The notes under the pieces are model-generated. The model made no database searches, was not told where the DNA came from, and saw only the letters and a list, made by a program, of their open reading frames with translations. From positions 1 through 5,926 of the forward strand of contig JAFZPW010000085.1 in NCBI GenBank assembly GCA_017552495.1: a DNA stretch of 5,926 nucleotides, given 5' to 3'. A program made the position numbers and the translations under genes. The DNA is from Clostridia bacterium (GTDB taxonomy: Bacteria; Bacillota; Clostridia; Oscillospirales; Butyricicoccaceae). Shown one piece after another: positions 1 to 5,926 of the stretch; positions within the stretch are counted from its first letter, which is position 1, and the number at the start of each line of letters is the position of its first letter.

Positions 1-415
1 CCAGATAAGCCAGCGTGGTGGCCGCGCCGAAGCCCAGCACCGCCAGCGGCGGCTTTTGCAGGCGCAGCGCTCCGATACAGCAGGCGGCGATGTCGCCCCC
101 AAGCTGCGAGGGCACGTCGGCCCGAATGTCCAGCCCGGTACGCACCCCCGGTCCGAGAAATACCGGTCTGACGCCGCAAACCTGTTCCACCGCCTGCGCG
201 ATCACAGCATTGAGCGGCTTGGACACCGACGAGAGCACCGCGCCCTCCGCCTGCGGCGGCACATCGTGCATATCAAACAGACGGGACAGCAAAACGGCAT
301 ATTCGTCGGCGGTACGCCCCCGCGACGCCGATAGCGAGGCGCGAAAGCGCAGGGTCTCGCCGTCAAAGGCGCCCAGCGTAATGGTGCGCGCCCCAATATC
401 TGCCGTGAACAGCAT
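1..415 (-). CDS. Divergent type III pantothenate kinase-like protein (CoaX family), 3' end missing
   Basis: This is the N-terminal 138 residues of a protein of the CoaX/Baf family (ASKHA fold); the rest lies beyond the left edge. CoaX enzymes phosphorylate pantothenate, the first step of CoA synthesis, in the cytosol. Family landmarks appear in order: an Asp-x-Gly phosphate-binding start (D6-G8), RTADEYAVLL at 34-43, SSV at 62-64, GPGVRTGLDIR at 88-98, GGD at 106-108 and GFGAATT at 128-134. Several key positions differ from the usual family sequence: GNTN is GART (8-11), GADR is GGDI (106-109), and the Asp of DFGTATT is Gly128. D6 and D108 are kept. The ATG at 415 has a GGAG (426-429) ten bases upstream. 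The gene lies 75 bases downstream of the phosphoketolase gene with no terminator between them. Family membership is fairly certain. Kinase activity is not: it could be a non-catalytic paralogue or have another substrate. Confidence 0.8.
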   Translation of the reverse strand, partial: MLFTADIGARTITLGAFDGETLRFRASLSASRGRTADEYAVLLSRLFDMHDVPPQAEGAVLSSVSKPLNAVIAQAVEQVCGVRPVFLGPGVRTGLDIRADVPSQLGGDIAACCIGALRLQKPPLAVLGFGAATTLAYL

Positions 416-490
416 AATACATCCGCTCCGATCTGTCAATAAACTTTTGCTTTTTTCGGCTATTTTTCACAAAAAGTCGAGAAAAAACGT

Positions 491-2836
491 TTACTTTTGC
501 CATTTCCAATCCCGAATCTCGGGCAGATCCTGCCCGTATTCGGCAATATATTGCTTATGCTCCACCAACTTATCCCGCATGAGCTGGAGCAAAAACGCGC
601 CCCGGTTGCCAAGCTGCGGCAGATTTTTCACGACGTCCATCACCAGATGGAAGCGGTCGATGGCGTTCTGCACCCGCATATCAAAGGGGGTAGTGATGGT
701 GCCCTCTTCCTGATAGCCGCGGACGTGGAGATTTTTGTTATGGCGGTGATAGGTCAGTTCATGCACCAGTTTGGGATAGCCGTGGAAGGCGAAAACAATG
801 GGCTTATCCCGGGTAAACAGACTGTCGTAATCCACATCGCTGAGGCCGTGGGGGTGGGCGTAACCGGGCTCCAGCTTCATCAGATCCACCACGTTGACCA
901 CCCGCACCCGCACCTCGGGCAGATATTCCCGCAGGATGGTGACCGCGGCCAGGGTCTCCAGCGTGGGGGTGTCGCCGCAGCAGGCCATCACCACGTCGGG
1001 CTCCTGCCCCGCGTCGTTGGAAGCCCATTGCCAGATGCCGATGCCCTGGGTGCAGTGCTTGACGGCCTGCTCCATGGTAAGCCACTGAGGACGGGGATGC
1101 TTGGAGGTGACCATCACGTTGACATAGTTCTTGCTGCGAATGCAGTGATCAAAGACTGAAAGCAGACAGTTGGCGTCCGGGGGCAGATAGAGGCGCACCA
1201 CGTCGGCCTTTTTGTTGGAAACATGATCCAGAAAACCCGGATCCTGATGGGTAAATCCGTTGTGATCCTGCTGCCAAACGTTGGACGACAGCACATAGTT
1301 CAGCGAGGCAATCTCCTCCCGCCAGGTCATGTCCTTGGTGACCTTGAGCCACTTGGCGTGCTGAGAGGCCATGGAGTCTACGATGCGGATAAACGCCTCA
1401 TAGCTGTTGAAAAAGCCATGCCGCCCGGTGAGCAGATAGCCCTCCAGCCAGCCCTCGCACATATGCTCAGACAGCATGCCGTCCATCACGCGGCCCTCGG
1501 CCGCCAGATGCTCGTCGCCCTCGATTCTATCGGCGTTCCAATCCCGGTCGGTCTCTTCAAAGACCCGGTTGAGCCGGTTGGACATGGTCTCGTCCGGACC
1601 GAAGACACGGAAGTTCTTGGCCTCGCGGTTGAGTTTGAAAACATCCCGCACATAGCCGCCCAGTTCCATCATATCCTGAGCCTCCACCGCGCCGGGAGCG
1701 GGAACGTCCACCGCATAGTCCCGGAAATCGGGCAGACGCAGATCCCGCAGCAGTTTGCCGCCGTTTGCATGGGGATTGGCGCCCATGCGCCGGTCGCCCT
1801 TGGGCGAAAGCGCCCGAAGCATCGCCACCGGCGCGCCGTTCTCGTCAAAGAGTTCCTCGGGACGATAGCTCCTGAGCCAGTCCTCCACCAGCTTCAAATG
1901 TTCGGGCTTGCTCATGTCAACCGGCACCTGATGGGCGCGGAAAGTGCCCTCGATCCGTTTGCCGTCGGCCTCTTTCACGCCCGTCCACCCCTTGGGAGAG
2001 CGGAAAACAATCATAGGCCAGCGGGGTCGCTCCGCCACGCCCGCTTCCCTCGCCCGCTTCTGAGCAGCGCGGATGTCGCGGACGCATTTATCCAGCGTAT
2101 CGGCCATCAGACGATGCATCTCCATGGGGTCGCCGCCCTCGACGAAGTAGGGCTTCCAGCCGCAGCCCTCAAAGAATTTCCGCACCTCGTCCCTGGAAAT
2201 GCGGGCAAAAACGGTGGGGTTGGCGATCTTATAGCCGTTGAGATGCAGGATGGGCAACACAGCGCCGTCGTTTTTGGCGTTCAAAAACTTGTTGCTGTGC
2301 CACGCGGTGGCCAGCGGGCCGGTTTCGCTCTCGCCGTCGCCCACCACGCAGGCGGCGATCAGGTCGGGATTGTCGAACACCGCCCCAAAGGCGTGGGCAA
2401 GGCTGTAACCCAGTTCGCCGCCCTCGTTGATGGAGCCGGGAACCTCGGGAGCCACATGGCTGGAAATGCCGCCGGGGAAGGAAAACTGCTTGAACAGTTT
2501 CCGCATCCCCTCAGCGTCCTGGCTGACGTTGGGATAGACCTCGCTGTATGAACCGTCCAGCCAGTCCTGGGCCACCATGGCGTTACCGCCGTGGCCCGGG
2601 CCGGAGAGATAGATCATGTTGAGATCATACTGATTGATGATGCGGTTGAGATGGGTATAGATGAAATTCTGGCCCGGGACGGTGCCCCAGTGGCCCACGA
2701 TCTTTTTCTTGATGTGCTCGGGCTTCAAAGGTTCCCGCAGCAGCGGATTGTCCAGCAGATAAAGCTGTCCCGCGGAAAGATAATTGGCGGCGCGCCACCA
2801 GGCGTCCAGCTTGTTGAGCATCGCGTCAGAAATCAT
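491..2836 (-). CDS. xfp: Xylulose-5-phosphate/fructose-6-phosphate phosphoketolase, complete, 781 aa
   Basis: This cytosolic thiamine-diphosphate enzyme splits xylulose 5-phosphate (often also fructose 6-phosphate) with phosphate into acetyl phosphate plus glyceraldehyde 3-phosphate (or erythrose 4-phosphate). The 781 residues match the family's usual length of about 790-830. Both signatures are present: [17 protein letters not shown] at 48-64 and GDGESETGP at 166-174. Also visible are GPGHGGN (79-85), [19 protein letters not shown] (126-144), GYKIANPT (201-208), RAHQVP (300-305), GPDETMSNR (413-421), [10 protein letters not shown] (471-480) and [13 protein letters not shown] (522-534). These cover the N-terminal, central and C-terminal XFP domains, and the conserved histidines at 62, 82, 127, 302 and 530 appear intact. 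The ATG at 2836 is chosen because AAGGAGG (2844-2850) lies seven bases upstream and the protein then begins as family members do. The reading frame stays open further upstream, but that part overlaps the exporter gene. Substrate preference (Xu5P only or dual) cannot be read from the sequence. Confidence 0.98.
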   Translation of the reverse strand: MISDAMLNKLDAWWRAANYLSAGQLYLLDNPLLREPLKPEHIKKKIVGHWGTVPGQNFIYTHLNRIINQYDLNMIYLSGPGHGGNAMVAQDWLDGSYSEVYPNVSQDAEGMRKLFKQFSFPGGISSHVAPEVPGSINEGGELGYSLAHAFGAVFDNPDLIAACVVGDGESETGPLATAWHSNKFLNAKNDGAVLPILHLNGYKIANPTVFARISRDEVRKFFEGCGWKPYFVEGGDPMEMHRLMADTLDKCVRDIRAAQKRAREAGVAERPRWPMIVFRSPKGWTGVKEADGKRIEGTFRAHQVPVDMSKPEHLKLVEDWLRSYRPEELFDENGAPVAMLRALSPKGDRRMGANPHANGGKLLRDLRLPDFRDYAVDVPAPGAVEAQDMMELGGYVRDVFKLNREAKNFRVFGPDETMSNRLNRVFEETDRDWNADRIEGDEHLAAEGRVMDGMLSEHMCEGWLEGYLLTGRHGFFNSYEAFIRIVDSMASQHAKWLKVTKDMTWREEIASLNYVLSSNVWQQDHNGFTHQDPGFLDHVSNKKADVVRLYLPPDANCLLSVFDHCIRSKNYVNVMVTSKHPRPQWLTMEQAVKHCTQGIGIWQWASNDAGQEPDVVMACCGDTPTLETLAAVTILREYLPEVRVRVVNVVDLMKLEPGYAHPHGLSDVDYDSLFTRDKPIVFAFHGYPKLVHELTYHRHNKNLHVRGYQEEGTITTPFDMRVQNAIDRFHLVMDVVKNLPQLGNRGAFLLQLMRDKLVEHKQYIAEYGQDLPEIRDWKWQK

Positions 2837-2843
2837 GGTTTTT

Positions 2844-2850
2844 CCTCCTT
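2844..2850 (-). promoter_or_regulatory. Ribosome-binding site of the phosphoketolase gene
   Basis: A perfect AAGGAGG seven bases before the ATG at 2836. It decides the start, because the same reading frame stays open to 3307 with no comparable signal. Confidence 0.93.
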
Positions 2851-2856
2851 GTACCG

Positions 2857-2870
2857 TGATAAGGATCTCA
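2857..2870 (-). promoter_or_regulatory. Possible CcpA catabolite-responsive element (cre-like)
   Basis: The minus strand reads TGAGATCCTTATCA. Against the Gram-positive cre consensus TGWNANCGNTNWCA, only the central G differs (C here). The site would lie at roughly +3 to +16 of the predicted transcript, a position where CcpA usually represses. The mismatch falls in the core CG step, which weakens the call. No ccpA gene is in the window. Confidence 0.35.
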
Positions 2871-2879
2871 TATAGACTA

Positions 2880-2908
2880 ATTGTACTGCAATTATTCCCC
2901 GATGTCCA
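2880..2908 (-). promoter_or_regulatory. Sigma-A-type promoter of the phosphoketolase gene
   Basis: On the minus strand, TGGACA (2903-2908) and TACAAT (2880-2885) are each one base from the -35 and -10 consensus and are separated by the ideal 17 bases. The predicted start near 2873 gives a leader of about 37 bases that includes the AAGGAGG site. The promoter lies just downstream of the exporter terminator, so the phosphoketolase gene is an independent unit. Confidence 0.7.
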
Positions 2909-2936
2909 CGAATTTTTTCGAGTGAAAAGACACCGC

Positions 2937-2967
2937 AAAAAACAGACGGCTCGGTCGCCGTCTGTTT
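2937..2967 (-). terminator. Intrinsic terminator of the MATE exporter gene
   Basis: An 11-bp perfect stem, AAACAGACGGC/GCCGTCTGTTT, with a 6-base loop, runs on the minus strand into six T residues (2942-2937). It begins six bases after the exporter stop codon. The plus-strand reading is followed by only a short T run (2965-2967), so the terminator acts on minus-strand transcripts. Confidence 0.92.
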
Positions 2968-2973
2968 CCAATA

Positions 2974-4290
2974 TCAGATTTCCCGGCGCCACCGCCGCAA
3001 AAAGCGCAGCGACAGCAGCAACACCAGCGTTTCGGACGCCAGCGGCGCAAACCACGCGGTACCGCCGCCCAGCGTTTCCGCCAGCAGAAAGAGCGCCGCC
3101 GCCTGCACGATCAGACCCCGTCCCACCGAAACGGCGATGGCCTCTTTCGGCCGCTCCAACGCCGTCAAAAAAGCGGCGATGAAGAGATTGAAGCCAACCA
3201 GCAGATAGGAAAAGGCATACCGCCGGAAGGCGAAAATCGAATACTCCCGCAGGGCAGCCGGGCTCTGGGGCAGATAAGCCTCCACCACCTGCGGCGCAAA
3301 AAGCCACAGCCCCGCAAAACTCGCGGCCGCCAGCGCCGCCACAGTGATAAGGCCGTAACGCAGCAGTTTTTTGCAGGCCCAGGGCTCGCCCTTGCCCCGG
3401 TGATAACTCACAAGCGGCTGACTCCCCTGTCCCACGCCCATCATCAGGTTGACCACGATGGTGTTGACATAGGCAATAATGGTGTAACTCACCACACCGT
3501 CGGGCCCGATGTGCCGCAAAAGCGTGCGGTTAAAGAGGAAGATCATCACGCCGGTGCACAACTCAGTGAGCCCGTCGGAAATGCCCAGCGGCAAAAGCCG
3601 CCGGTAGATTTTCCGGTCAAAGCGGAACCGGACAAACCGGAAGGTTCCCTTTTTTCGCAGAAAATGAAGAAAAAATACCAGCGCCGTCAAAAGCTGGCTG
3701 GAGCCGCTGGAGATCGCCGCACCCACGATGCCCCATTTCCACACAAAGATGGTGAGATAATCCATCCCCGCGTGGAACAGACAGCCGCAAATCACCGTGA
3801 CGGTGGCAAAGCGGGGGAAGCCGTCGGTGCGTACCAAAATCTCCAAATTATACGAGATCATATAACAGGCGGCAAACGGCGCCAGCCCCCGCAGATAGGC
3901 GCGGAGAAAAGCGGCTGTCTCCGCCGTCGCCCCCAGCAACCGCGCCAGGGGCTCTGTGAACAGCAGCATGGCGGCGGTGATGCACAGGCCCAGCACCAGA
4001 AGCACGGCGATATCTTGGGAAAACAGCCGGTTGGCCTCTGTCCGCTTCCCCTGTCCCAGCCAGACGGCGAGGATGATAGAGGTGCCCACAGCAAACAAAA
4101 CCGCCAGGGAAAACAGACCGTTGATGATGGGAACGGCCAGATTGACGGCGCTCATGGCATATTCGCTGACGCCCCGGGCCACGAACAGCCCGTCTACCAT
4201 GGCATACAGGGAAAAAATCGTCAGCGAAAGCGCGGTGGCGGTGACGAATCGCGCAAAATCCGAGCGCAGGTTCTTTCCTTCCAGCTTCAA
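2974..4290 (-). CDS. MATE-family multidrug/cation-coupled exporter, 438 aa
   Basis: This is an integral membrane antiporter of the MATE (MatE) family, which typically exports organic cations, drugs or metabolites using a Na+ or H+ gradient; the substrate is unknown. Hydrophobic segments cover almost the whole protein, in keeping with 12 membrane helices in two half-repeats. Family-like features include VDGLFVARG (32-40) with AVNLAVPI (48-55), the loop [15 protein letters not shown] (79-93), [12 protein letters not shown] (152-163), the second-half [17 protein letters not shown] (286-302) and [11 protein letters not shown] (374-384). The C-terminus is basic ([10 protein letters not shown]). 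The start is taken as TTG at 4290: it gives 438 residues, normal for the family, has GGAAAGG (4301-4307) ten bases upstream, and lies downstream of a near-consensus promoter. An in-frame ATG at 4389 would lie upstream of that promoter and add 33 atypical residues. The family is nearly certain, the exact start moderately so. Confidence 0.93.
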   Translation of the reverse strand: MKLEGKNLRSDFARFVTATALSLTIFSLYAMVDGLFVARGVSEYAMSAVNLAVPIINGLFSLAVLFAVGTSIILAVWLGQGKRTEANRLFSQDIAVLLVLGLCITAAMLLFTEPLARLLGATAETAAFLRAYLRGLAPFAACYMISYNLEILVRTDGFPRFATVTVICGCLFHAGMDYLTIFVWKWGIVGAAISSGSSQLLTALVFFLHFLRKKGTFRFVRFRFDRKIYRRLLPLGISDGLTELCTGVMIFLFNRTLLRHIGPDGVVSYTIIAYVNTIVVNLMMGVGQGSQPLVSYHRGKGEPWACKKLLRYGLITVAALAAASFAGLWLFAPQVVEAYLPQSPAALREYSIFAFRRYAFSYLLVGFNLFIAAFLTALERPKEAIAVSVGRGLIVQAAALFLLAETLGGGTAWFAPLASETLVLLLSLRFLRRWRREI

Positions 4291-4300
4291 GCGAACAAAA

Positions 4301-4307
4301 CCTTTCC
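4301..4307 (-). promoter_or_regulatory. Ribosome-binding site supporting the TTG start of the exporter
   Basis: GGAAAGG lies ten bases before TTG at 4290. It is weaker than the other sites in the window, but no better site precedes any other in-frame start codon. An ATG at 4308-4306 overlaps this site but is in a different frame. Confidence 0.5.
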
Positions 4308-4335
4308 ATCCAGAATTGTGCAAGGGGATGGTTTT

Positions 4336-4365
4336 ATTATAGCAACCGCGCCCCGAGGGCGTCAA
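4336..4365 (-). promoter_or_regulatory. Sigma-A-type promoter of the MATE exporter gene
   Basis: On the minus strand, TTGACG (4360-4365; one mismatch) and a perfect TATAAT (4336-4341) are separated by 18 bases. The predicted start near 4329 leaves a leader of about 39 bases before the TTG codon at 4290. The promoter argues against translation starting at the in-frame ATG at 4389. Confidence 0.75.
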
Positions 4366-4466
4366 CCCGCGTTTTCCTCTAAATACCACTCCATTTTTCC
4401 AAAAACAGGGGATTTGTGCGGAAAAAGCCGTCTTCCTTGTCCGTTCTTTTTCGTCCTCTGTTTTGC

Positions 4467-4586
4467 TCAGCCCTCCAGCAGTTCCAGTTCATCCCAGGCT
4501 TCACGCTCGGTATCAGCGGAAAAGAGGAACCGACCCGAGGGGGCATAGACGTTATAATGACCGTAAACATATTTGATCTGATACAT
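4467..4586 (-). CDS. Small protein of unknown function, 39 aa
   Basis: A complete small gene running from ATG at 4586 to TGA at 4467-4469. AAGGGGAG (4593-4600) lies six bases upstream, a convincing ribosome-binding site. The protein begins MYQIKYVYGHYNVYAPSGRF and ends in an acidic helix-like stretch, EREAWDELELLEG. The first half is rich in Tyr and looks like two short beta strands (YQIKYVYGHYNVY, then GRFLFSAD); the second half looks like one amphipathic helix. There is no signal peptide or membrane segment, so it is probably cytosolic. A beta-beta-alpha layout would suit a small binding or adaptor protein, but I do not recognise the family with certainty. It lies upstream of, and on the same strand as, the exporter, 77 bases from the in-frame ATG at 4389 and about 100 bases from the exporter promoter, and divergent from padR. 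The good ribosome-binding site and coherent composition support it as real. Confidence 0.72.
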   Translation of the reverse strand: MYQIKYVYGHYNVYAPSGRFLFSADTEREAWDELELLEG

Positions 4587-4650
4587 GAGGCTCTCCCCTT
4601 TCTTGGTTTACAGCCTCAGTTTACGGCATTTTCTGTCCGATAAAACGGAT

Positions 4651-4678
4651 ATTTTATTCGTGCCGCCGCGCACAGCAA
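4651..4678 (-). promoter_or_regulatory. Weak candidate promoter for the 39-aa gene
   Basis: On the minus strand, TAAAAT (4651-4656) is a good -10, preceded after 16 bases by a poor -35, TTGCTG (4673-4678). The predicted leader is about 57 bases. The -10 overlaps an imperfect inverted repeat (4638-4660: CGATAAAA, 6-base spacer, TTTTATTCG), which could be an operator. No better promoter was found in the spacer on this strand. Confidence 0.3.
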
Positions 4679-4719
4679 AGCAAGCGTCAGGTTCTGCTTC
4701 TCTTCCCCGCAGACTTGTG

Positions 4720-4786
4720 ATTTTGTATATATAATAATGTGTTCGTGATATTCAAAAATAATTTATATATTTTTTCAAAAAATACC
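4720..4786. other. AT-rich spacer upstream of the padR promoter
   Basis: The divergent spacer between the 39-aa gene and padR (4587-4845) holds no gene I can support. This part is very A/T-rich against GC-rich surrounding genes. It contains A and T runs and a near-direct repeat (TTCAAAAATA at 4751-4760, TTCAAAAAATA at 4775-4785) just upstream of the -35. An UP element or regulator-binding role is possible; nothing specific is recognised. Confidence 0.4.
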
Positions 4787-4815
4787 TTGACAGGCGATGT
4801 AATTTGGTATAAGAT
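4787..4815 (+). promoter_or_regulatory. Sigma-A-type promoter of the padR operon
   Basis: A perfect -35, TTGACA (4787-4792), is followed after 17 bases by TAAGAT (4810-4815); an overlapping TATAAG (4808-4813) sits at 15 bases. The start is expected near 4822, giving a short leader of about 24 bases. The A/T-rich upstream stretch may strengthen it. Confidence 0.75.
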
Positions 4816-4859
4816 ATATCCAGAAACAAAAAGGAGGGCAGCCAAGTGTCTATTACATC
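4796..4859. promoter_or_regulatory. Inverted repeat around the padR start: possible autoregulatory operator
   Basis: GATGTAAT (4796-4803) lies in the promoter spacer, and its exact reverse complement ATTACATC (4852-4859) lies in codons 3-5 of padR, with 48 bases between. The arms contain ATGT and ACAT, the half-site type described for several PadR-family operators, though those are usually about 8 bases apart. Between and beside the arms are perfect palindromes GATATATC (4813-4820, over the -10/start) and TGATATCA (4860-4867). Binding by PadR here is inference. Confidence 0.3.
4831..4838 (+). promoter_or_regulatory. Ribosome-binding site of padR, supporting a GTG start
   Basis: AAGGAGGG lies seven bases before GTG at 4846. 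It fixes this non-ATG start, which gives a normal PadR N-terminus (M-S-I-T-S-D-I-I-R-G). Confidence 0.9.
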
Positions 4860-5181
4860 TGATATCATCCGCGGTCACACCGAGACCATGATCCTGGCTC
4901 AGCTTCTGGAGCACGACAGCTACGGCTACGAGATCAACAAGTCCATCCGCGACCGCACCGGCGGCGCCTACGAGGCAAAGGAGGGCACGCTCTATACCGC
5001 CTTCCGCCGTCTGGAGCAGGCGGGTTACATCCGCTCTTACTGGGGCGATGAATCCAGCGGCGCCCGCCGCCGTTATTACACCATCACCGAAGAGGGACGC
5101 GCCTTTTTCCGCGAGAGCCGGGACGAATGGCAGCGTGTCAAAGACATCATCGACCGTCTGATCGGGACGGAACAAGCTTGA
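4846..5181 (+). CDS. PadR-family winged-helix transcriptional regulator, 111 aa
   Basis: A small cytosolic DNA-binding protein, expected to act as a dimeric repressor that often controls its own operon and responds to envelope stress, drugs or phenolics; the ligand here is unknown. The PadR winged-helix domain spans about residues 14-85, with YGYEI at 26-30, the recognition-helix region EGTLYTAFRRLEQAGYI at 46-62 and the wing strand RRYYTITEEG at 75-84. A C-terminal helix (about 85-106) is of the short subfamily type used for dimerisation. Length is normal for that subfamily. The start is GTG at 4846, set by the AAGGAGGG upstream. The stop overlaps the ribosome-binding site of the next gene, so the two genes form an operon and are probably translationally coupled. 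This matches the common pairing of a PadR regulator with a HAAS/DUF1700 or DUF4097 protein. Confidence 0.95.
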   Translation: MSITSDIIRGHTETMILAQLLEHDSYGYEINKSIRDRTGGAYEAKEGTLYTAFRRLEQAGYIRSYWGDESSGARRRYYTITEEGRAFFRESRDEWQRVKDIIDRLIGTEQA

Positions 5182-5195
5182 AGGAGGAAAACACC

Positions 5196-5926
5196 ATGTA
5201 CGAACAGTTTCGTGATTTGATCGCGCAGCGCCTTTCCGGCGCGCAGAATTGCCCCGCCAAAGACGACGTGATCGAGGAGATCACCTCGGATCTGATGGAA
5301 AAATACAATGACCTCATCGCCGTCGGCGTAGAGAGCGATGAAGCCGCCCGCCGCGTGCAGGAGGGCATCGGCGACCTGGATGAGGTCACCGCCTACATCA
5401 ACGAGGTAGACCGCCGCAGCGAAGAAAACCAGCGTTCGGGCAACACCAACCCCTTTGCCGGCATTGACGATCTGATGCGGACGCTGGCAAAAGATCTGTC
5501 CCCCTCGCTGAACAGTTTTATCAGCGACCTGAAAAGCGCCGCCGGTCACGCCGCCACCGCCGCCAAGGATGCCGCCCGTGACGCCAGAGGTCCCCTGCAC
5601 GACATGGCCCAAAGCGTCAAGGGAACTGTGAAAACCGCCATTAAAAACATTACCGTCAGCCGCGACCGGGGCGACTTCCGCTATGACTACACGGTCTCCG
5701 CCGAGGGGCTCACCGGTTTGGACATCCGCACCGCCTCCGGCGACGTGACCTTCGGCCTGTCGCAGGACGACAACATCTATATCGTGGAACTGGCCAACGG
5801 CGAGCTCACCGAGGAACAGATGGCCCAGATCCAGGTGACCGACGGCGTCCTGCAGATCCGCCAGGGCAACAAGTCCAGCGTGGGCACCCTGCTCTTCAGT
5901 TACGGGATGCTCTCCTCCGATTTCGA
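5196..5926 (+). CDS. HAAS-like/DUF4097-type protein in the padR operon, 3' end missing
   Basis: The first 243 residues of a protein that runs off the right edge. AAGGAGG (5181-5187) lies eight bases before ATG at 5196, and the padR stop overlaps that site. Residues 1-72 form a helical domain resembling the HAAS/permease-prefix type that commonly accompanies PadR regulators: acidic EEITSDLMEKYNDL (27-40), then SDEAARRV (47-54) and IGDLDEVTAYI (58-68). A polar linker (73-90) follows, then a helical stretch rich in Ala, Lys and Asp (about 110-150). From about 152 the sequence looks like beta strands of the DUF4097 putative adhesin type, with LTGLDIRTASGDVTFGL at 172-188. No signal peptide or clear membrane helix is visible in this part, unlike many HAAS proteins, so a cytosolic or peripheral location is possible unless a membrane segment lies further on. 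The role is inferred: a partner or target of the PadR regulator in envelope-stress sensing. Domain assignment is moderately sure, function unknown. Confidence 0.82.
   Translation, partial: MYEQFRDLIAQRLSGAQNCPAKDDVIEEITSDLMEKYNDLIAVGVESDEAARRVQEGIGDLDEVTAYINEVDRRSEENQRSGNTNPFAGIDDLMRTLAKDLSPSLNSFISDLKSAAGHAATAAKDAARDARGPLHDMAQSVKGTVKTAIKNITVSRDRGDFRYDYTVSAEGLTGLDIRTASGDVTFGLSQDDNIYIVELANGELTEEQMAQIQVTDGVLQIRQGNKSSVGTLLFSYGMLSSDF

Noticed and set aside
413..441. TTGACA followed 17 bases later by TATGCT on the minus strand, before the CoaX-like gene
   Set aside because: The -10 would overlap the start codon and put transcription start inside the gene; the -10 match is also poor.
457..479. Imperfect hairpin between the phosphoketolase and CoaX-like genes
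   Set aside because: The stem is mostly A-T with a bulge, and no T tract follows it on either strand, so it is not a convincing terminator.
1223..2551. 442-codon open frame on the plus strand
   Set aside because: It is antisense to the phosphoketolase coding sequence, an effect of high GC at third positions; it has no recognisable domain and no promoter or ribosome-binding site that I could see.
2837..3307. 157-residue in-frame N-terminal extension of phosphoketolase
   Set aside because: It overlaps the exporter gene, its terminator and the phosphoketolase promoter, has no family similarity, and the AAGGAGG site points to ATG at 2836.
4421..4452. GAAAAAG/CTTTTTC inverted repeat after the 39-aa gene
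   Set aside because: Seven mainly A-T pairs with an 18-base loop and no T run after the stem; too weak to call a terminator.
3400..4548. 382-codon open frame on the plus strand
   Set aside because: It is antisense to the MATE exporter and the 39-aa gene; its composition is rich in Gln, Gly, His and Arg and lacks any domain pattern.
4687..5612. Open frames on the minus strand (to 5175 and from 5612)
   Set aside because: They are antisense to padR and the HAAS/DUF4097 gene, both of which have clear ribosome-binding sites and family motifs on the plus strand.

Overview
The window looks like chromosomal DNA from a GC-rich, anaerobic Clostridia-type Firmicute; an Oscillospiraceae/Ruminococcaceae-like gut organism would fit. 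This is inferred from the strong AAGGAGG ribosome-binding sites, sigma-A-type promoters in AT-rich gaps, a type III pantothenate kinase-like gene, a phosphoketolase, and a PadR regulator followed by a HAAS/DUF4097-type protein. There is no rRNA, tRNA or marker gene to fix the taxon. No mobile element, CRISPR array or RNA gene is visible.

Left block, minus strand (1-2908). A complete 781-residue phosphoketolase gene (491-2836) has its own promoter (2880-2908), a canonical ribosome-binding site and a near-match to a CcpA cre site just after the predicted transcription start. Seventy-five bases downstream begins a CoaX-like gene (type III pantothenate kinase family) that runs off the left edge. 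No terminator is seen between the two, so they may be co-transcribed. The CoaX-like protein keeps the family layout but has altered residues in several nucleotide-binding and catalytic motifs.

Middle block, minus strand (2937-4600). A MATE-family membrane exporter (2974-4290) has a near-consensus promoter (4336-4365), a likely TTG start and a strong intrinsic terminator (2937-2967) that insulates it from the phosphoketolase gene. Upstream of it lies a 39-codon gene of unknown function (4467-4586) with a good ribosome-binding site.

Right block, plus strand (4787-5926). After a 259-base AT-rich divergent spacer, a PadR-family repressor gene (4846-5181) is followed 14 bases later by a gene (5196 to the right edge) with a HAAS-like N-terminal domain, an alanine-rich helix and the start of a DUF4097-like beta domain. 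This is a familiar regulator plus envelope/signalling arrangement. The promoter region carries inverted repeats that could be PadR autoregulatory sites.

Nearly everything belongs to known families. The items most worth a second look are the divergent CoaX-like protein beside phosphoketolase, the 39-residue gene, and the PadR/HAAS-DUF4097 unit with its possible operators.
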